Part shown: piece after piece, positions 1-8,589 of the stretch
Layout: the number at the start of each line of letters is the position of its first letter
How positions within the stretch are numbered: position 1 is the first letter of the stretch
From: an uncultured Collinsella sp.
GTDB taxonomy: Bacteria > Actinomycetota > Coriobacteriia > Coriobacteriales > Coriobacteriaceae
DNA length: 32,852 bases
Direction of reading: 5' to 3'
Assembly: GCA_902493125.1 (NCBI GenBank)
Contig: CABUOF010000019.1
Span: 1 to 32,852 of the forward strand
Notes under the pieces: generated by a model
The model's input: the letters and a program-made list of their open reading frames with translations, nothing else
Told to the model about the DNA's origin: nothing
Databases searched by the model: none
Made by a program: the position numbers and the translations under genes

Positions 1-305
1 ACGGTGGCCTTTTTGCCGTTGCGCACGATGGGCTCGGCTAGAACCTGCTGATTCTCGAGCAGCTTGTCGAAGCGCTGGCTAGGGGTGAGGTGCTGGATGA
101 GCGCGAGCGTCTCCTCGTCCTTAGCCTTGGGGTTGAGCAGCTTGTCGATGCCGCCGACCGCCTGCATCACGCTCGTGAGCTCGCCCTTGCTCATCTCCTT
201 TTCCTTAAGGTCGATAAACTGCACCTTAATGCGACGCTCCTTAAAATAACGCTGAGCCTTTTTGGTATCGAAAGACTTTTTGGTGCCAAAAATTTGCACG
301 TTCAT
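1..305 (-). CDS. ArsC/Spx-like thioredoxin-fold protein, C-terminus cut by window edge
   Basis: The minus strand reads open from an ATG at 305 to the window edge, giving 101 residues that begin MNVQIFGTKKSFDTKKAQRY and continue with FKERRIKVQFIDLKEK, the pattern of the ArsC/Spx/YffB thioredoxin-fold family. Members normally carry a cysteine just after the first beta strand (GTKKC or CPxC); here that position is Ser (TCT codon), so a classical arsenate reductase activity is doubtful. The RNGKKATV stretch near the edge matches the region that precedes the cis-Pro/Arg segment in the family. The start lies 17 bases after the stop of the flavodoxin-like gene, so the two are probably cotranscribed. 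The ribosome binding site is weak (GGCGGA). Family call is fairly sure; function is not. Confidence 0.75.
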   Translation of the reverse strand, partial: MNVQIFGTKKSFDTKKAQRYFKERRIKVQFIDLKEKEMSKGELTSVMQAVGGIDKLLNPKAKDEETLALIQHLTPSQRFDKLLENQQVLAEPIVRNGKKAT

Positions 306-322
306 GTATTTGTTCCGCCGTT

Positions 323-946
323 CTACCTGATGAAGTTGGTGCGCTCGCGATCGGCTTCGGGGGCTTCGATGCCGGCGGCCTGTCCTGCCTCGATACAATG
401 CAGGAGCCAGGCCATGTTCTTGCCGATGTTGCGCATGGTGGCCAGGCCCTCGGCGTCCTGAGTGGCCTCGCCCGGCATGGCGCCAAACACGTTGTTCCAG
501 TACGTGGAAGCAGCCACGGGCATCTGGTTGATGGTGAAGTACTTATTGAGCACGTCGAAGGTGGTCGACGTGCCGCCGCGACGGGCAACGGCGACGGCAG
601 CGCCCGGCTTGTGTGCAAAGGCTTTGCTGCCGGCATAGAAGGCGCGATCGAGGGCCGAAAGGATGCGTCCGCTGGGGTGCGCATAGTAGACGGGCGAGCC
701 AAAGACAAAGCCATCTGCCTGCTCGGCGGCAGCGATCAGCTCGTTCACCACGTCATCGTCAAAGGTGCAGCGGCAATCGAGCTTGCCGCACTGACCACAG
801 CCAATGCAGTCGCGAATGGGCTTGGTGCCCAGCTGAAACACCTCGGTATCAATGCCTTCGGCATTGAGTTGCTCGGCGACCTCGGCGAGTGCGCGGGCGG
901 TGTTGCCGTTTGCCTTGGGGCTGCCATTGACCAAAAGAACCTTCAT
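323..946 (-). CDS. Flavodoxin-like / NADPH-dependent FMN reductase family protein
   Basis: The 207-residue protein starts MKVLLVNGSPKANGNTARAL, where GSPKANGNT is the FMN phosphate-binding loop of the flavodoxin-like reductases, and has FGSPVYYAHPSG in the second flavin-contact loop (about residue 83). A cysteine cluster CIGCGQCGKLDCRC near residue 47 resembles the family often annotated as flavodoxin or iron-sulfur flavoprotein. It is predicted to be a soluble cytosolic reductase of quinones, nitro-compounds or similar acceptors; the substrate cannot be read from the sequence. I chose the ATG at 946 rather than the GTG at 949 because GAGGGAG sits six bases before the ATG. It lies downstream of the diguanylate cyclase gene and just upstream of the ArsC-like gene. 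Confidence 0.85.
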   Translation of the reverse strand: MKVLLVNGSPKANGNTARALAEVAEQLNAEGIDTEVFQLGTKPIRDCIGCGQCGKLDCRCTFDDDVVNELIAAAEQADGFVFGSPVYYAHPSGRILSALDRAFYAGSKAFAHKPGAAVAVARRGGTSTTFDVLNKYFTINQMPVAASTYWNNVFGAMPGEATQDAEGLATMRNIGKNMAWLLHCIEAGQAAGIEAPEADRERTNFIR

Positions 947-982
947 CACAAACTCCCTCTGCTGTTGGTGACTTCTGCAGAG

Positions 983-988
983 GATTAT
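983..988 (-). promoter_or_regulatory. Possible -10 box (GATAAT) for the flavodoxin gene
   Basis: The minus strand of the 74-base gap before the flavodoxin-like gene contains GATAAT about 37 bases before the ATG. No convincing -35 box is seen, so this is only a weak promoter candidate. Confidence 0.25.
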
Positions 989-1020
989 CGCACGATGGGG
1001 GAGGCGGTGTGGGCGCGGTG

Positions 1021-2550
1021 CTAATCCAGTTTGGTACCTGGCACCTGCACGGCTTTCCCGAGCAACGCTTTGAGCTCGTTCAAAATCGAAACGGGCTGAC
1101 GGTCGACGCCGTCCAGATGGAGCGTGGCCACGCGAATGGGCGGCTGATATTCAAATGGGCCAAAGAGCACGGGCGAACCCAGGAACCGCTCGATTTCCTC
1201 TGCAATCGCATCGGTTTCTTCGGGATCAAAGTCGTCGAAAAGCGCCACGAACATCGGCCCCGTCGAGCGGAACATACGACCCTTACCGCGCGAGCATTCC
1301 ACCAGACAGGCGGCACATTCTGCCAAAACACGGTCGCCCGCATCAAAGCCAAAACGGGCATTGACCTGAGCGATATCGTCGATTTTAATGGCGATCAACC
1401 CCGCCTTGCGCGCCACGCGACGCATTTCGCCAATGGCGTTGACCAGGGCGTGAATATCGCCCAAGCCGGTCACGGAATCGGTCGTATCTGCCAAGCTTCG
1501 GTTGATGATAATGCCCACATACATGCCGGGCTCGGTATCGGTGCCGTCCAAGCGGTAGCCCGTGCAGTCGCAAAGCACGTATTTTCCGGTGGCATCCATT
1601 ACGCGATACTGCATGTAGTGGAAGTGCCACGTGCCGTTTATCACCATGTCGAGCTCGACACGTACGTTGTCGCGGTCCTCGGGATGAACGCGGGCGAGCC
1701 ACATGTCGAGTGAGTTAAAAGGGTGCTGGGAGGGCAGGTCAAAATCGCGCACGGCGTTAACCGACCATTGCGATTCTCCCGTATCGAGATTGAGGATAAA
1801 CGGATAGCGCGTCTCGGAGCTCATGGAGATCGCTTGGAACACCCGGTCGTTGCAGGGAAGCTGATCGACGATTGGGCGTTGCGGCGCGTCACTGTCTTTC
1901 GGTTGCTGCACACGATGCATAAGCTTATAGCGATACATCTTGCGATCGGCATCCATCGTCATCTGGCGACGCGTGTCGCCGGCAAGTGGATCGACGCGCG
2001 AGCAGCCAAAGCTAAAGCTGCCGATCATGGGCGCCTTGCCACCTGAGCTCGCCTCGATCAGCCTGGTACGTACCTGCTCCAAGCGCTGCTCGAGTTCAAT
2101 CTCGTTTGCGGAGAGCGAGATGAGCACAAACTCGTCTCCACCGATACGGAACAGCATCTCATCGTGCTCCATGGTTTCGGAGAGCGTGCGGCAGATGCTC
2201 AGAATATAGCGATTGCCTTCGGCGTGGCCAAACCTATCATTGCAATGCTTGAGATGGTCGATGTCAATATAGGCGCAGGTGAAGGGGTCGCCTTTGCGCC
2301 AGAGTTGCTCGACGTGACGGTCGAATCCGTTACGGTTGCCCAAGTTGGTGAGCGGGTCGATATAGGCGTTACGCTCAAGCAGCTGGCGCTCTTGTTGCAG
2401 GATGGCATGCGTCTTTTGCAGTTGCTCACCAACGGCGCGTAGCTCAGCAGGCAGCGCGGCAACATCGAGTTCAGCGGTCGAGACGCCGTTCGCAAGTCGC
2501 TGAAGATAGGCAATAATCGATTGCTCGCCCAGGCGATATGACTCGTTCAT
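1021..2550 (-). CDS. Diguanylate cyclase, GGDEF-PAS-degenerate GGDEF
   Basis: The 509-residue protein makes cyclic di-GMP from two GTP if active. A helical N-terminus (1-60) leads into a GGDEF domain with DPLTNLGN at 65-72 and an intact GGDEF at 137-141; the inhibitory RxxD site is replaced by ExxE (EHDE). A PAS-like domain follows (about 240-360, with a typical WLARVHPEDRDN segment), then a second GGDEF-fold domain starting DSVTGLGD in which the signature is changed to TGPMF, so it is probably a sensory or structural relic. No membrane segments are visible, suggesting a cytosolic protein. The ATG at 2550 is preceded by AAGGAGGT at good spacing; frames upstream of it are disregarded. It is a clear paralogue of the first half of the upstream GGDEF-EAL gene and probably arose by tandem duplication. 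Confidence 0.92.
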   Translation of the reverse strand: MNESYRLGEQSIIAYLQRLANGVSTAELDVAALPAELRAVGEQLQKTHAILQQERQLLERNAYIDPLTNLGNRNGFDRHVEQLWRKGDPFTCAYIDIDHLKHCNDRFGHAEGNRYILSICRTLSETMEHDEMLFRIGGDEFVLISLSANEIELEQRLEQVRTRLIEASSGGKAPMIGSFSFGCSRVDPLAGDTRRQMTMDADRKMYRYKLMHRVQQPKDSDAPQRPIVDQLPCNDRVFQAISMSSETRYPFILNLDTGESQWSVNAVRDFDLPSQHPFNSLDMWLARVHPEDRDNVRVELDMVINGTWHFHYMQYRVMDATGKYVLCDCTGYRLDGTDTEPGMYVGIIINRSLADTTDSVTGLGDIHALVNAIGEMRRVARKAGLIAIKIDDIAQVNARFGFDAGDRVLAECAACLVECSRGKGRMFRSTGPMFVALFDDFDPEETDAIAEEIERFLGSPVLFGPFEYQPPIRVATLHLDGVDRQPVSILNELKALLGKAVQVPGTKLD

Positions 2551-2588
2551 GATGGATAACCTCCTTGGGCGGAACAACGGTTTGTATC

Positions 2589-2619
2589 ATATCCCCAATT
2601 CGGTTTGAATTGGGGATAT
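2589..2619. repeat. Perfect 12-base inverted repeat between the two c-di-GMP genes
   Basis: ATATCCCCAATT at 2589-2600 is repeated inverted at 2608-2619 around a 7-base loop. It lies 59 bases after the stop of the GGDEF-EAL gene and about 40 bases before the start of the GGDEF gene on the minus strand. It could be a terminator of the first or an operator of the second. There is no long T run, so the terminator reading is uncertain. The core ATCCCCA...TGGGGAT recurs at 19754-19777. Confidence 0.6.
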
Positions 2620-2677
2620 AAGTTAGCTAATGGAGACAAATGTCCCCTTCGACGGTGGCGTTTTGCGCGCGAGCGTA

Positions 2678-5395
2678 TCAGTTACTATTGCCACCATCGA
2701 GCAATGCCTCAAAATCCTTCGCCGGCATGGGGCGGTAGTAGAGGAAGCCCTGAGCGTAGCGGGCGCCCATTTGTCGTAGCATGTTCGCCTGCCCATTTGT
2801 CTCGACGCCTTCGACCACGACGGGCAGATGGAGCGACTGCGCCATTTCGAGCATCGATGAAATGATTTGCGTGCTGCGGCCTTGATCGCGGTCGGTGGGC
2901 ACAAAGGTGCGGTCGAGCTTGATGACGTCGACGTTGACGTTCTTGAGCATCGCGAGCGTGGACTGACCGGTGCCAAAATCGTCCATATAGGTCGAGAAGC
3001 CGCGGGTGTGCAGATCTGCGGTCAGCTTATCCACGGCCTCGGATTCTCCCGTATAAGCCGTCTCGGTGATCTCGATACGCATGAGCTCGGGCGGTAGGTT
3101 GTATTGGGCGGCGAGCGCCCCCATATGTTCGGCAACGTCGCAGGCAAGGATATCCACGCGCGACACATTAAGCAAGACCGGAACCACGCGAAGACCGCGA
3201 TCGAGACGCTCGCGAAGCCATATGGCGACACCCTGCCAAATGTACTTGTCGAGCGTCACTACAAAGCCGCTTTCCTCGAGTGCGGGGATAAACGTTGCGG
3301 GCGAAATGAGAGAGCCGTCCTTGTCAATCCAGCGGGTGAGTGCTTCGGCGCCAATAATCTCGCCGGTTTCCATATCGACCTGGGGCTGAAGATAGTACGT
3401 GATGCGACCATTTGACAGCGCGTACTGGAATTCGGTCAGCATGCGGTGGAACGCGACTTCGCGCTCGTACTCCGCGGGGCGGAAAATGGCAATGCGCTCC
3501 TTAAAGTCGTTTTTTGCGCGCCGATTGGTAAACATGGCCTTCGCCTGCGCATCGATGGTGATTTCCTCATTGGAGTCGATGGGGTAAACGCCCATGGACG
3601 GCCAAAAACCTACGTCGTCATCATGCCTGGCTACTGCCTTGCGAACGCGGTTGTAGATTTGATGGACGGTGATGTGCTTAAAGGGGATGAGTGCGCAAAA
3701 GTCATCTTGGCTCCAGTACCCTGCGACGCCCATGTCGGCGTTCTCGATATCCTTGAGGACCGTGCCCACATCGGCGAGTACACGGTCACCTTCGGCCTGG
3801 CCGTGCCATTCATTAAACAGGCGCATGCGGCCCATGTCGATCGTGGCGATGCACCAGGCGCCGTCGCGCCTTGCCTCGAGAAATGCGCTGGCGCGCCGCA
3901 TAAACTCGCTGGGTCGATAGAGGCCCGTGAGTGAGTCGATACGTTCGGCGATGGCGCTTTTGCGCTCCGCCTCGGGTATGGGGAGGCTGTCGTTGGGAAC
4001 AAGCCCGCCGGCCGTGCGAAGGCGACGCTCGAGTTCGCCTAAAACGGCGGTCGCTTGATGGGTTAAGTGTTCGTAAAAGGTCGGGACGACAAGGCAGACG
4101 GGAGTAATGGTGTCGCCCGCGATTTGCACAGGAGCGAAAACGGCCGCTTTAAGGTGGCGGGTCAGTTGCTCGAATGCCTCGTGGTCCAAATCGTTGCTGA
4201 GCACGACGAACTGGACGCTTCGTGAACGGTAGACCCTGCTCCTGCCGCGGGTGATCGATAGCATGCGGCCTGCGTATTCGGCAAGCATGTTGTCGACGGC
4301 CTCGGCCCCGTAGAGCTCGTTGAGATTCGCCGTGCCACGAATGCGCACCGCTATAAGTCCCGTCTCGCAACGGTCGCGACGGCAGGCATCGATGGCGTTG
4401 GCCAGCATGCGCTGCGTTCCGAGGCCTGTGGCGGCGTCGACGGTTTCGGCAAGCGAGTGGTTGACGAGCTCGCCGACATAGAGCGAGGGGACATTTCCGT
4501 CGCCGTCGATGCGAAACCCGCGAGCACGGCAGAGGACGTAGTCGCCGGCGGCATTTCGTACGCGGTACTGCATAACTCGACGGTGTTTAGTGCCGTTATA
4601 GACTTGGTCGATGTCGTTGATGTAGGCCTCAAGGTCATCGGGATGGACGCGCGTTTTCCAGTAATCGCGGCAGTTGTCTATATGCTCCGAGGGAAGGCCA
4701 AGATCGCGCAAGGCACCTTGTGACCAAAGGGTGCGATGTTTGTCCAAGTTATCGATAAAGAAATAACGGCCCTCGCTGAGCATCGAAAAGGCGTCAAAAA
4801 TACGATCGCTTATTTCGATGTCGTCGGCGTGAACTTGCGTGATATTGCGTCGATCGAGGTGCATGGCATGACGTAGCTTGTAGTCGTACATGCGATGGTC
4901 GGCATCGAGCGTCATGCGATTGGAAGCTTCGCCCAGGGCGGGGTCGGCACGTGACACTCCGTAGCTAAACGAGCGGGGCATCTCGGAATCGTTGTTTTTG
5001 AGCAGAACCGTTCGGCAGTGTTTCAGACGTTCGGCGAGGTCGTCCTCGGTTGCAATCGTAGATAGGATGGCAAACTCGTCGCCGCCTATGCGAAACGCCG
5101 CTTCGCCCACCTTCATATACAGCTTAAGATAGAGACTTACCTGCAAGATATAGCGGTTGCCCTCGTCATGCCCAAAGACGTCGTTGCAGTGCTTGAGATT
5201 GTCGATATCGATGAACGCCATGGTAACGGGGGCGTCCTGCTCCCAGAGCTCCTCGAGGGAACGGGCAAAGCCGCCACGGTTGCCAAGCCCAGTAAGCTGG
5301 TCGGTAAAGGCAGTCCTGATCAGATCCTCCTGCCGCTCGAGAAGGTCACGGACGGTCTTTTCGAGCGTTTCGGTGTAATTGCTGACAGTATCCAT
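2678..5395 (-). CDS. GGDEF-PAS-GGDEF'-GGDEF''-EAL cyclic-di-GMP protein
   Basis: The 905-residue protein probably both makes and degrades cyclic di-GMP, or uses one domain to control the other. Order: short helix (1-30); GGDEF domain with DQLTGLGN at 32-39 and intact GGDEF at 104-108, without an RxxD inhibitory site; PAS-like domain (about 205-330, WKTRVHPDDLEAY); a degenerate GGDEF fold (DAATGLGT start, SRSVQF in place of the signature); a third GGDEF fold (DSLTGLYR start, WSQDDF in place of the signature); and a C-terminal EAL domain. The EAL domain keeps EALTRW, LLNVSR, EITET, MDDFGTGQSTL, VIKLDRTF, VVEGVET and QGFLYYRPMP, so phosphodiesterase activity is plausible. No membrane segments are seen. 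The ATG at 5395 has only a weak ribosome binding site (GAAAG). Its first half parallels the downstream GGDEF protein. Confidence 0.92.
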   Translation of the reverse strand: MDTVSNYTETLEKTVRDLLERQEDLIRTAFTDQLTGLGNRGGFARSLEELWEQDAPVTMAFIDIDNLKHCNDVFGHDEGNRYILQVSLYLKLYMKVGEAAFRIGGDEFAILSTIATEDDLAERLKHCRTVLLKNNDSEMPRSFSYGVSRADPALGEASNRMTLDADHRMYDYKLRHAMHLDRRNITQVHADDIEISDRIFDAFSMLSEGRYFFIDNLDKHRTLWSQGALRDLGLPSEHIDNCRDYWKTRVHPDDLEAYINDIDQVYNGTKHRRVMQYRVRNAAGDYVLCRARGFRIDGDGNVPSLYVGELVNHSLAETVDAATGLGTQRMLANAIDACRRDRCETGLIAVRIRGTANLNELYGAEAVDNMLAEYAGRMLSITRGRSRVYRSRSVQFVVLSNDLDHEAFEQLTRHLKAAVFAPVQIAGDTITPVCLVVPTFYEHLTHQATAVLGELERRLRTAGGLVPNDSLPIPEAERKSAIAERIDSLTGLYRPSEFMRRASAFLEARRDGAWCIATIDMGRMRLFNEWHGQAEGDRVLADVGTVLKDIENADMGVAGYWSQDDFCALIPFKHITVHQIYNRVRKAVARHDDDVGFWPSMGVYPIDSNEEITIDAQAKAMFTNRRAKNDFKERIAIFRPAEYEREVAFHRMLTEFQYALSNGRITYYLQPQVDMETGEIIGAEALTRWIDKDGSLISPATFIPALEESGFVVTLDKYIWQGVAIWLRERLDRGLRVVPVLLNVSRVDILACDVAEHMGALAAQYNLPPELMRIEITETAYTGESEAVDKLTADLHTRGFSTYMDDFGTGQSTLAMLKNVNVDVIKLDRTFVPTDRDQGRSTQIISSMLEMAQSLHLPVVVEGVETNGQANMLRQMGARYAQGFLYYRPMPAKDFEALLDGGNSN

Positions 5396-5719
5396 GTTCT
5401 AAGCGGCTTTCTGAGGTCGGGGCGGATTGCGTCGGGCGAGCTCGTTGTGTACACGCGTCGTTGCTCGGCGTTTTGCGTGTATCCAGGCCCCCGCCTTGCT
5501 GCGTTGTTGAGTTAATTTGTCGGCTAATGTTCGCTGTTGATAACAGCTGAGTAATGTAAACAACAGTACACAATTATATATGGGTGCACATGCTGTGGAC
5601 GGCTATTATTCGACAGGCGGTAGCGCGACGATGCGATGTTCGATGAAAATGCGACTGAGACGATATATGTTGACGGGTATACTTGTTCCGTCTGAATTTG
5701 TGGGGACGGAGATGGTCGC
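5396..5719. promoter_or_regulatory. Divergent intergenic region, AT-rich
   Basis: These 324 bases separate the divergent GGDEF-EAL and patatin genes and hold no gene I can support. The segment about 5515-5600 is much richer in A and T than its surroundings. A perfect inverted repeat GCTGTT-GAT-AACAGC sits at 5533-5547 and could be an operator. On the plus strand TATACT at 5678-5683, with a weak CTGAGA 17 bases upstream, could be the patatin promoter. Promoters for the minus-strand gene are not clear. Confidence 0.4.
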
Positions 5720-6589
5720 ATGGCACAGTCAAATACGACGCGCACGGTGGGGCTGGCACTCGAGGGAGGCGGCTACCGCGGTATGTATACGGCGGGCGTG
5801 CTCGACGTTTGGATGGAGCACGGCTTAACTTGCGACCATATGGTGGGTGTCTCGGCGGGCGCGGCGTTTGGCTACAACTTTAAATCGCGCCAGATCGGCC
5901 GCGCCATTCGCTACAACAAGACCTATTGTGCCGACAAGCGCTACGCAAGCGTGACCAGCTGGCTGCGAACCGGCGATATGTTCAATGCCGATTTTGCCTA
6001 TCACGAGGTGCCCATCGAGCGCGATCCCATCGATTTGGAGACATATCGCGCCTGCCCCATGCGATTTACGTGCGTGTGTACCGATATCGAGACGGGCAAG
6101 GCCGTCTATCACGACCTGCCCTATGGCGATGAGCGCGATATCGAGTGGATCCGGGCGTCGTCGGCAATTCCCGTGGCGACGCGTCCCGTTGCTATTGACG
6201 GGCATAAGTATCTGGATGGTGGCGTGGCTGATTCTATTCCCAGCGCATGGCTGTTTGCGCAGGGGTATGATCGCAATATCGTGGTACTCACGCAGCCGGC
6301 GGGCTTTGTGAAGCAGCCCAACAGCGTGATGCCTATGCTGCGGCGCGTGTTCCGTCACTATCCGGAGTTTGTCGCAGCGCTTGAGCATCGGCATGAGGTC
6401 TACAATGCCACGCTCGATGACCTGGCGCGTCGCGAGGCTGCCGGCGAGGTCTTTGTGGTGCGGCCGAGCGAATCGGTGAAGGTGCCGTCGCTGTGCCGCG
6501 AACCGGATGAGCTCGAGCGCATCTACCAGGTCGGCCGCCACGATGCGGAGGGGACGTTGCCCGCGCTGGAAACGTATCTGGCGGAGTAA
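5720..6589 (+). CDS. Patatin-like phospholipase (RssA/YjjU type)
   Basis: The 289-residue protein has the full patatin catalytic set: the oxyanion loop GGGYRG at 16-21, the nucleophile elbow GVSAG with Ser45, and the DGG motif with Asp166 completing a Ser-Asp dyad. It is expected to be a cytosolic or membrane-associated serine acyl hydrolase acting on phospholipid or other acyl esters. There is no signal peptide. Length and motif spacing fit the bacterial YjjU/RssA-like group rather than secreted toxins such as ExoU. The ATG follows GGACGGAG by seven bases. It stands alone, convergent with the thiamine operon and separated from it by a shared terminator. Confidence 0.9.
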   Translation: MAQSNTTRTVGLALEGGGYRGMYTAGVLDVWMEHGLTCDHMVGVSAGAAFGYNFKSRQIGRAIRYNKTYCADKRYASVTSWLRTGDMFNADFAYHEVPIERDPIDLETYRACPMRFTCVCTDIETGKAVYHDLPYGDERDIEWIRASSAIPVATRPVAIDGHKYLDGGVADSIPSAWLFAQGYDRNIVVLTQPAGFVKQPNSVMPMLRRVFRHYPEFVAALEHRHEVYNATLDDLARREAAGEVFVVRPSESVKVPSLCREPDELERIYQVGRHDAEGTLPALETYLAE

Positions 6590-6600
6590 GGGTCGCATGC

Positions 6601-6646
6601 GGAAAGCGCATCCCGGAATGGACGTCCAAACTGGGATGCGCTTTCC
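6601..6646. terminator. Bidirectional terminator between patatin and thiE genes
   Basis: A perfect 14-base stem (GGAAAGCGCATCCC at 6601-6614, its complement at 6633-6646) encloses an 18-base loop between two convergent genes. GGAAAG / CTTTCC ends give short T-rich flanks in both directions, though no long T run. Confidence 0.75.
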
Positions 6647-6690
6647 ATCGCTGAAGATATGAGGCTGCGGAGTAGCTGCTCGGCCTATGC

Positions 6691-7386
6691 CTATGCCTGC
6701 TGCCAGGTGTCGACGAGCTCCTTAGCTGCGGCGTGGGGGTCGTCGGCACTGCAGACGGCGCTCACCACAAAGAAGCCGTCGATGCCGGTGGCCTTGAGCT
6801 GCGGCAGGTCGGCCGTCTTGACGCCGCCGCCCACTACGATGGGCACGGGGCTTGCCGCATGGAGGGCGGCCAGATCCTCAAAGCTCTTGGTGATGATAGA
6901 GCCATCGGCTGCGCGTCCGCAGTCGCGCTTGGTCTCGGTCTCGTGGAGCGGGCCGATGCCCAGGTAGTCGACCAGGCTCATGTCGGCGGTTTTGACGTAC
7001 TCGAGCATCTCCTCGCAGCGGGCCGAAAGGCCCACGATGGCATCGGGGCCCAGCAGCTTGCGGCAGACCTCGACGGGGATGTCGCTCTGGCCCACGTGCA
7101 CGCCGTCGACAGCGATGCCCTGCTCGCGCGCGGCGAGTACGCAGTCAAGGCGGTCGTCGATTAGCAAGGCGACCTGACCGGTTTTGCCGGCCTGTGCGAT
7201 TGCCTGTGCGGCGTCGCCGGTCAGCGCAATGATCTCGCGGGCGCTTGCCACCTTGGAGCGCACCTGGATGCAGGTAAAGCCGGCGTCGAGTGCCTGGGCC
7301 ACCACATCGCCCACGGGGCGCCCGAGCGTGTTTTCGGGGCCGAGTACCAGATAGGCCGAGATATCAAGGTTGTCGCGGATGCTCAT
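6691..7386 (-). CDS. thiE: Thiamine-phosphate synthase ThiE
   Basis: ThiE joins hydroxymethylpyrimidine diphosphate and thiazole phosphate to give thiamine phosphate. The 231-residue TIM-barrel protein shows the family signatures IDDRLDCVLAA (pyrimidine/diphosphate site), VDGVHVGQSDIP, GIGPLHETETKRD (diphosphate/Mg loop) and PIVVGGGV (phosphate-binding loop). The ATG overlaps the stop of the preceding thiamine-binding gene by four bases (ATGA), and AGGAGG lies seven bases upstream, which points to translational coupling. It is the last gene of the riboswitch-controlled operon. ThiD, needed to supply the pyrimidine diphosphate, is not in this operon. Confidence 0.93.
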   Translation of the reverse strand: MSIRDNLDISAYLVLGPENTLGRPVGDVVAQALDAGFTCIQVRSKVASAREIIALTGDAAQAIAQAGKTGQVALLIDDRLDCVLAAREQGIAVDGVHVGQSDIPVEVCRKLLGPDAIVGLSARCEEMLEYVKTADMSLVDYLGIGPLHETETKRDCGRAADGSIITKSFEDLAALHAASPVPIVVGGGVKTADLPQLKATGIDGFFVVSAVCSADDPHAAAKELVDTWQQA

Positions 7387-7724
7387 CGTGCTTCCTCCTG
7401 CTTCTTGATCTGCGCTTCCATGCGCTCGAGTTTGCCGGTCATGGTGTCGGTAAATCCGGGTCGAATATCTGCCTTGAGCACGACTTCGGTCCGGATGCCC
7501 TTGCTCGCCAGCGCAAAGGTTGCGTCGCGCACGACCTGCATGACCTCGTCCCAGTCGCCCTCGATCTCGGTGAACATCGAGGTGGTGCGGTTGGGAAGGC
7601 CGCTCTCGCGAATGACGCGCACGACCTCGGCGACCTCGGCAGACAGCTCATCGCCGGTGCCGCACGGGGCGATGGCCACGGCGACGAGCGTGTTCATGCC
7701 GGCATTGGTTTCGGGCTCGGACAT
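7383..7724 (-). CDS. Thiamine-binding protein, MTH1187/YkoF-like family
   Basis: This 113-residue protein matches the small ferredoxin-like-fold MTH1187/YqgV family (thiamine-binding domain): the beta strand VAVAIAPCGTGDELS, then VAEVVRVIRESGL and the central TSMFTEIEGDWDEVMQVV. Family members bind thiamine or its pyrimidine part. Position between thiM and thiE supports a role in handling thiamine or a precursor, perhaps salvage or storage. The ATG at 7724 follows GAGGAGG by eight bases, inside the end of thiM; three bases separate the genes. A second Met nine residues in is possible but has no better binding site. Confidence 0.85.
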   Translation of the reverse strand: MSEPETNAGMNTLVAVAIAPCGTGDELSAEVAEVVRVIRESGLPNRTTSMFTEIEGDWDEVMQVVRDATFALASKGIRTEVVLKADIRPGFTDTMTGKLERMEAQIKKQEEAR

Positions 7725-7727
7725 GAC

Positions 7728-8567
7728 TTATGCCTCCTCGAGCTCGAGTCGGTTATCGGCGATGTCTTGGGCGGTCGCGCGGTAGAGCTCGTCGATAAAG
7801 GCGACCTTAAAGCTTGCCGGGGCATCGGCGACAGCGGCGGCACGCGTGCCGGCAACGTTGTAGACGGCAGTGCCGCAGACTGCCGCCGTAAACGGATCGG
7901 CAGCACAGGCGTATACGGCCAGCACGCCGCCCTGCGAGCAGCCACAACCGGTGATCTTGGACATGAGCGGGCTGCCGCCGTGGGATTTGGCCACGGTCGT
8001 GCCGTCGGTAATCAGGTCGACTTCGCCCGAGACCACTACGGCGCCGCCGGTGTAGCGAGCGAGCGCCACGGCGGCATTGCGGGCGGCGTCGACCGTGTCG
8101 GTGGTATCGACACCGCGCACGCGGCTCAGATCGGCTGCCTCGCCCTCAAGACCCCACAGGCCGGCAAGCGCGATGATCTCGGAGGCGTTGCCGCGCACGA
8201 TGGCGGGCTTGTACTGCTTGAGCTCGTTTACCAGTTTGGTGCGCAGGCTACCGATGCCCAGGCCCACCGGATCGAGCACCCAGGGCTTGCCGGCGTCGTG
8301 TGCCGCCTTGGCCGCGCGGGGAATCGTCTGCTCGTAGATGGGGAAGAGCGTGCCCATATTGAGATAGATGGCGCCGCCGCCGGCAACGAGTGCCTCGCCC
8401 TCGTCGGGCAGATAGACCATGGCGGCCGATCCGCCCACGGCGAGCTGTGCGTTGGCGACAAAGTCGATCGTCACCGTGTTGGTGATGGAACCGGCCATCG
8501 GATTGGTGGCGCGAATCTCCTCCACGGCCTTGACCACGTTTTGCTTAAGCTGTTCCGAATCAATCAC
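7728..8567 (-). CDS. thiM: Hydroxyethylthiazole kinase ThiM
   Basis: ThiM phosphorylates the thiazole alcohol to thiazole phosphate in thiamine salvage. The 279-residue protein has NTVTIDFVANAQLAVGGS near the N-terminus, WVLDPVGLG at about 96, the RGNASEI motif at 125-131 and GCGCSQGG at 207-214 with the conserved active-site cysteine. The start is the GTG at 8567, eight bases after AAGGAGG; the same frame stays open further upstream but runs through the TPP riboswitch and terminator, so those codons are not part of the gene. First gene of thiM, thiamine-binding protein, thiE. Confidence 0.93.
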   Translation of the reverse strand: MIDSEQLKQNVVKAVEEIRATNPMAGSITNTVTIDFVANAQLAVGGSAAMVYLPDEGEALVAGGGAIYLNMGTLFPIYEQTIPRAAKAAHDAGKPWVLDPVGLGIGSLRTKLVNELKQYKPAIVRGNASEIIALAGLWGLEGEAADLSRVRGVDTTDTVDAARNAAVALARYTGGAVVVSGEVDLITDGTTVAKSHGGSPLMSKITGCGCSQGGVLAVYACAADPFTAAVCGTAVYNVAGTRAAAVADAPASFKVAFIDELYRATAQDIADNRLELEEA

Positions 8568-8589
8568 TGCACATGCCTCCTTGGCATAG

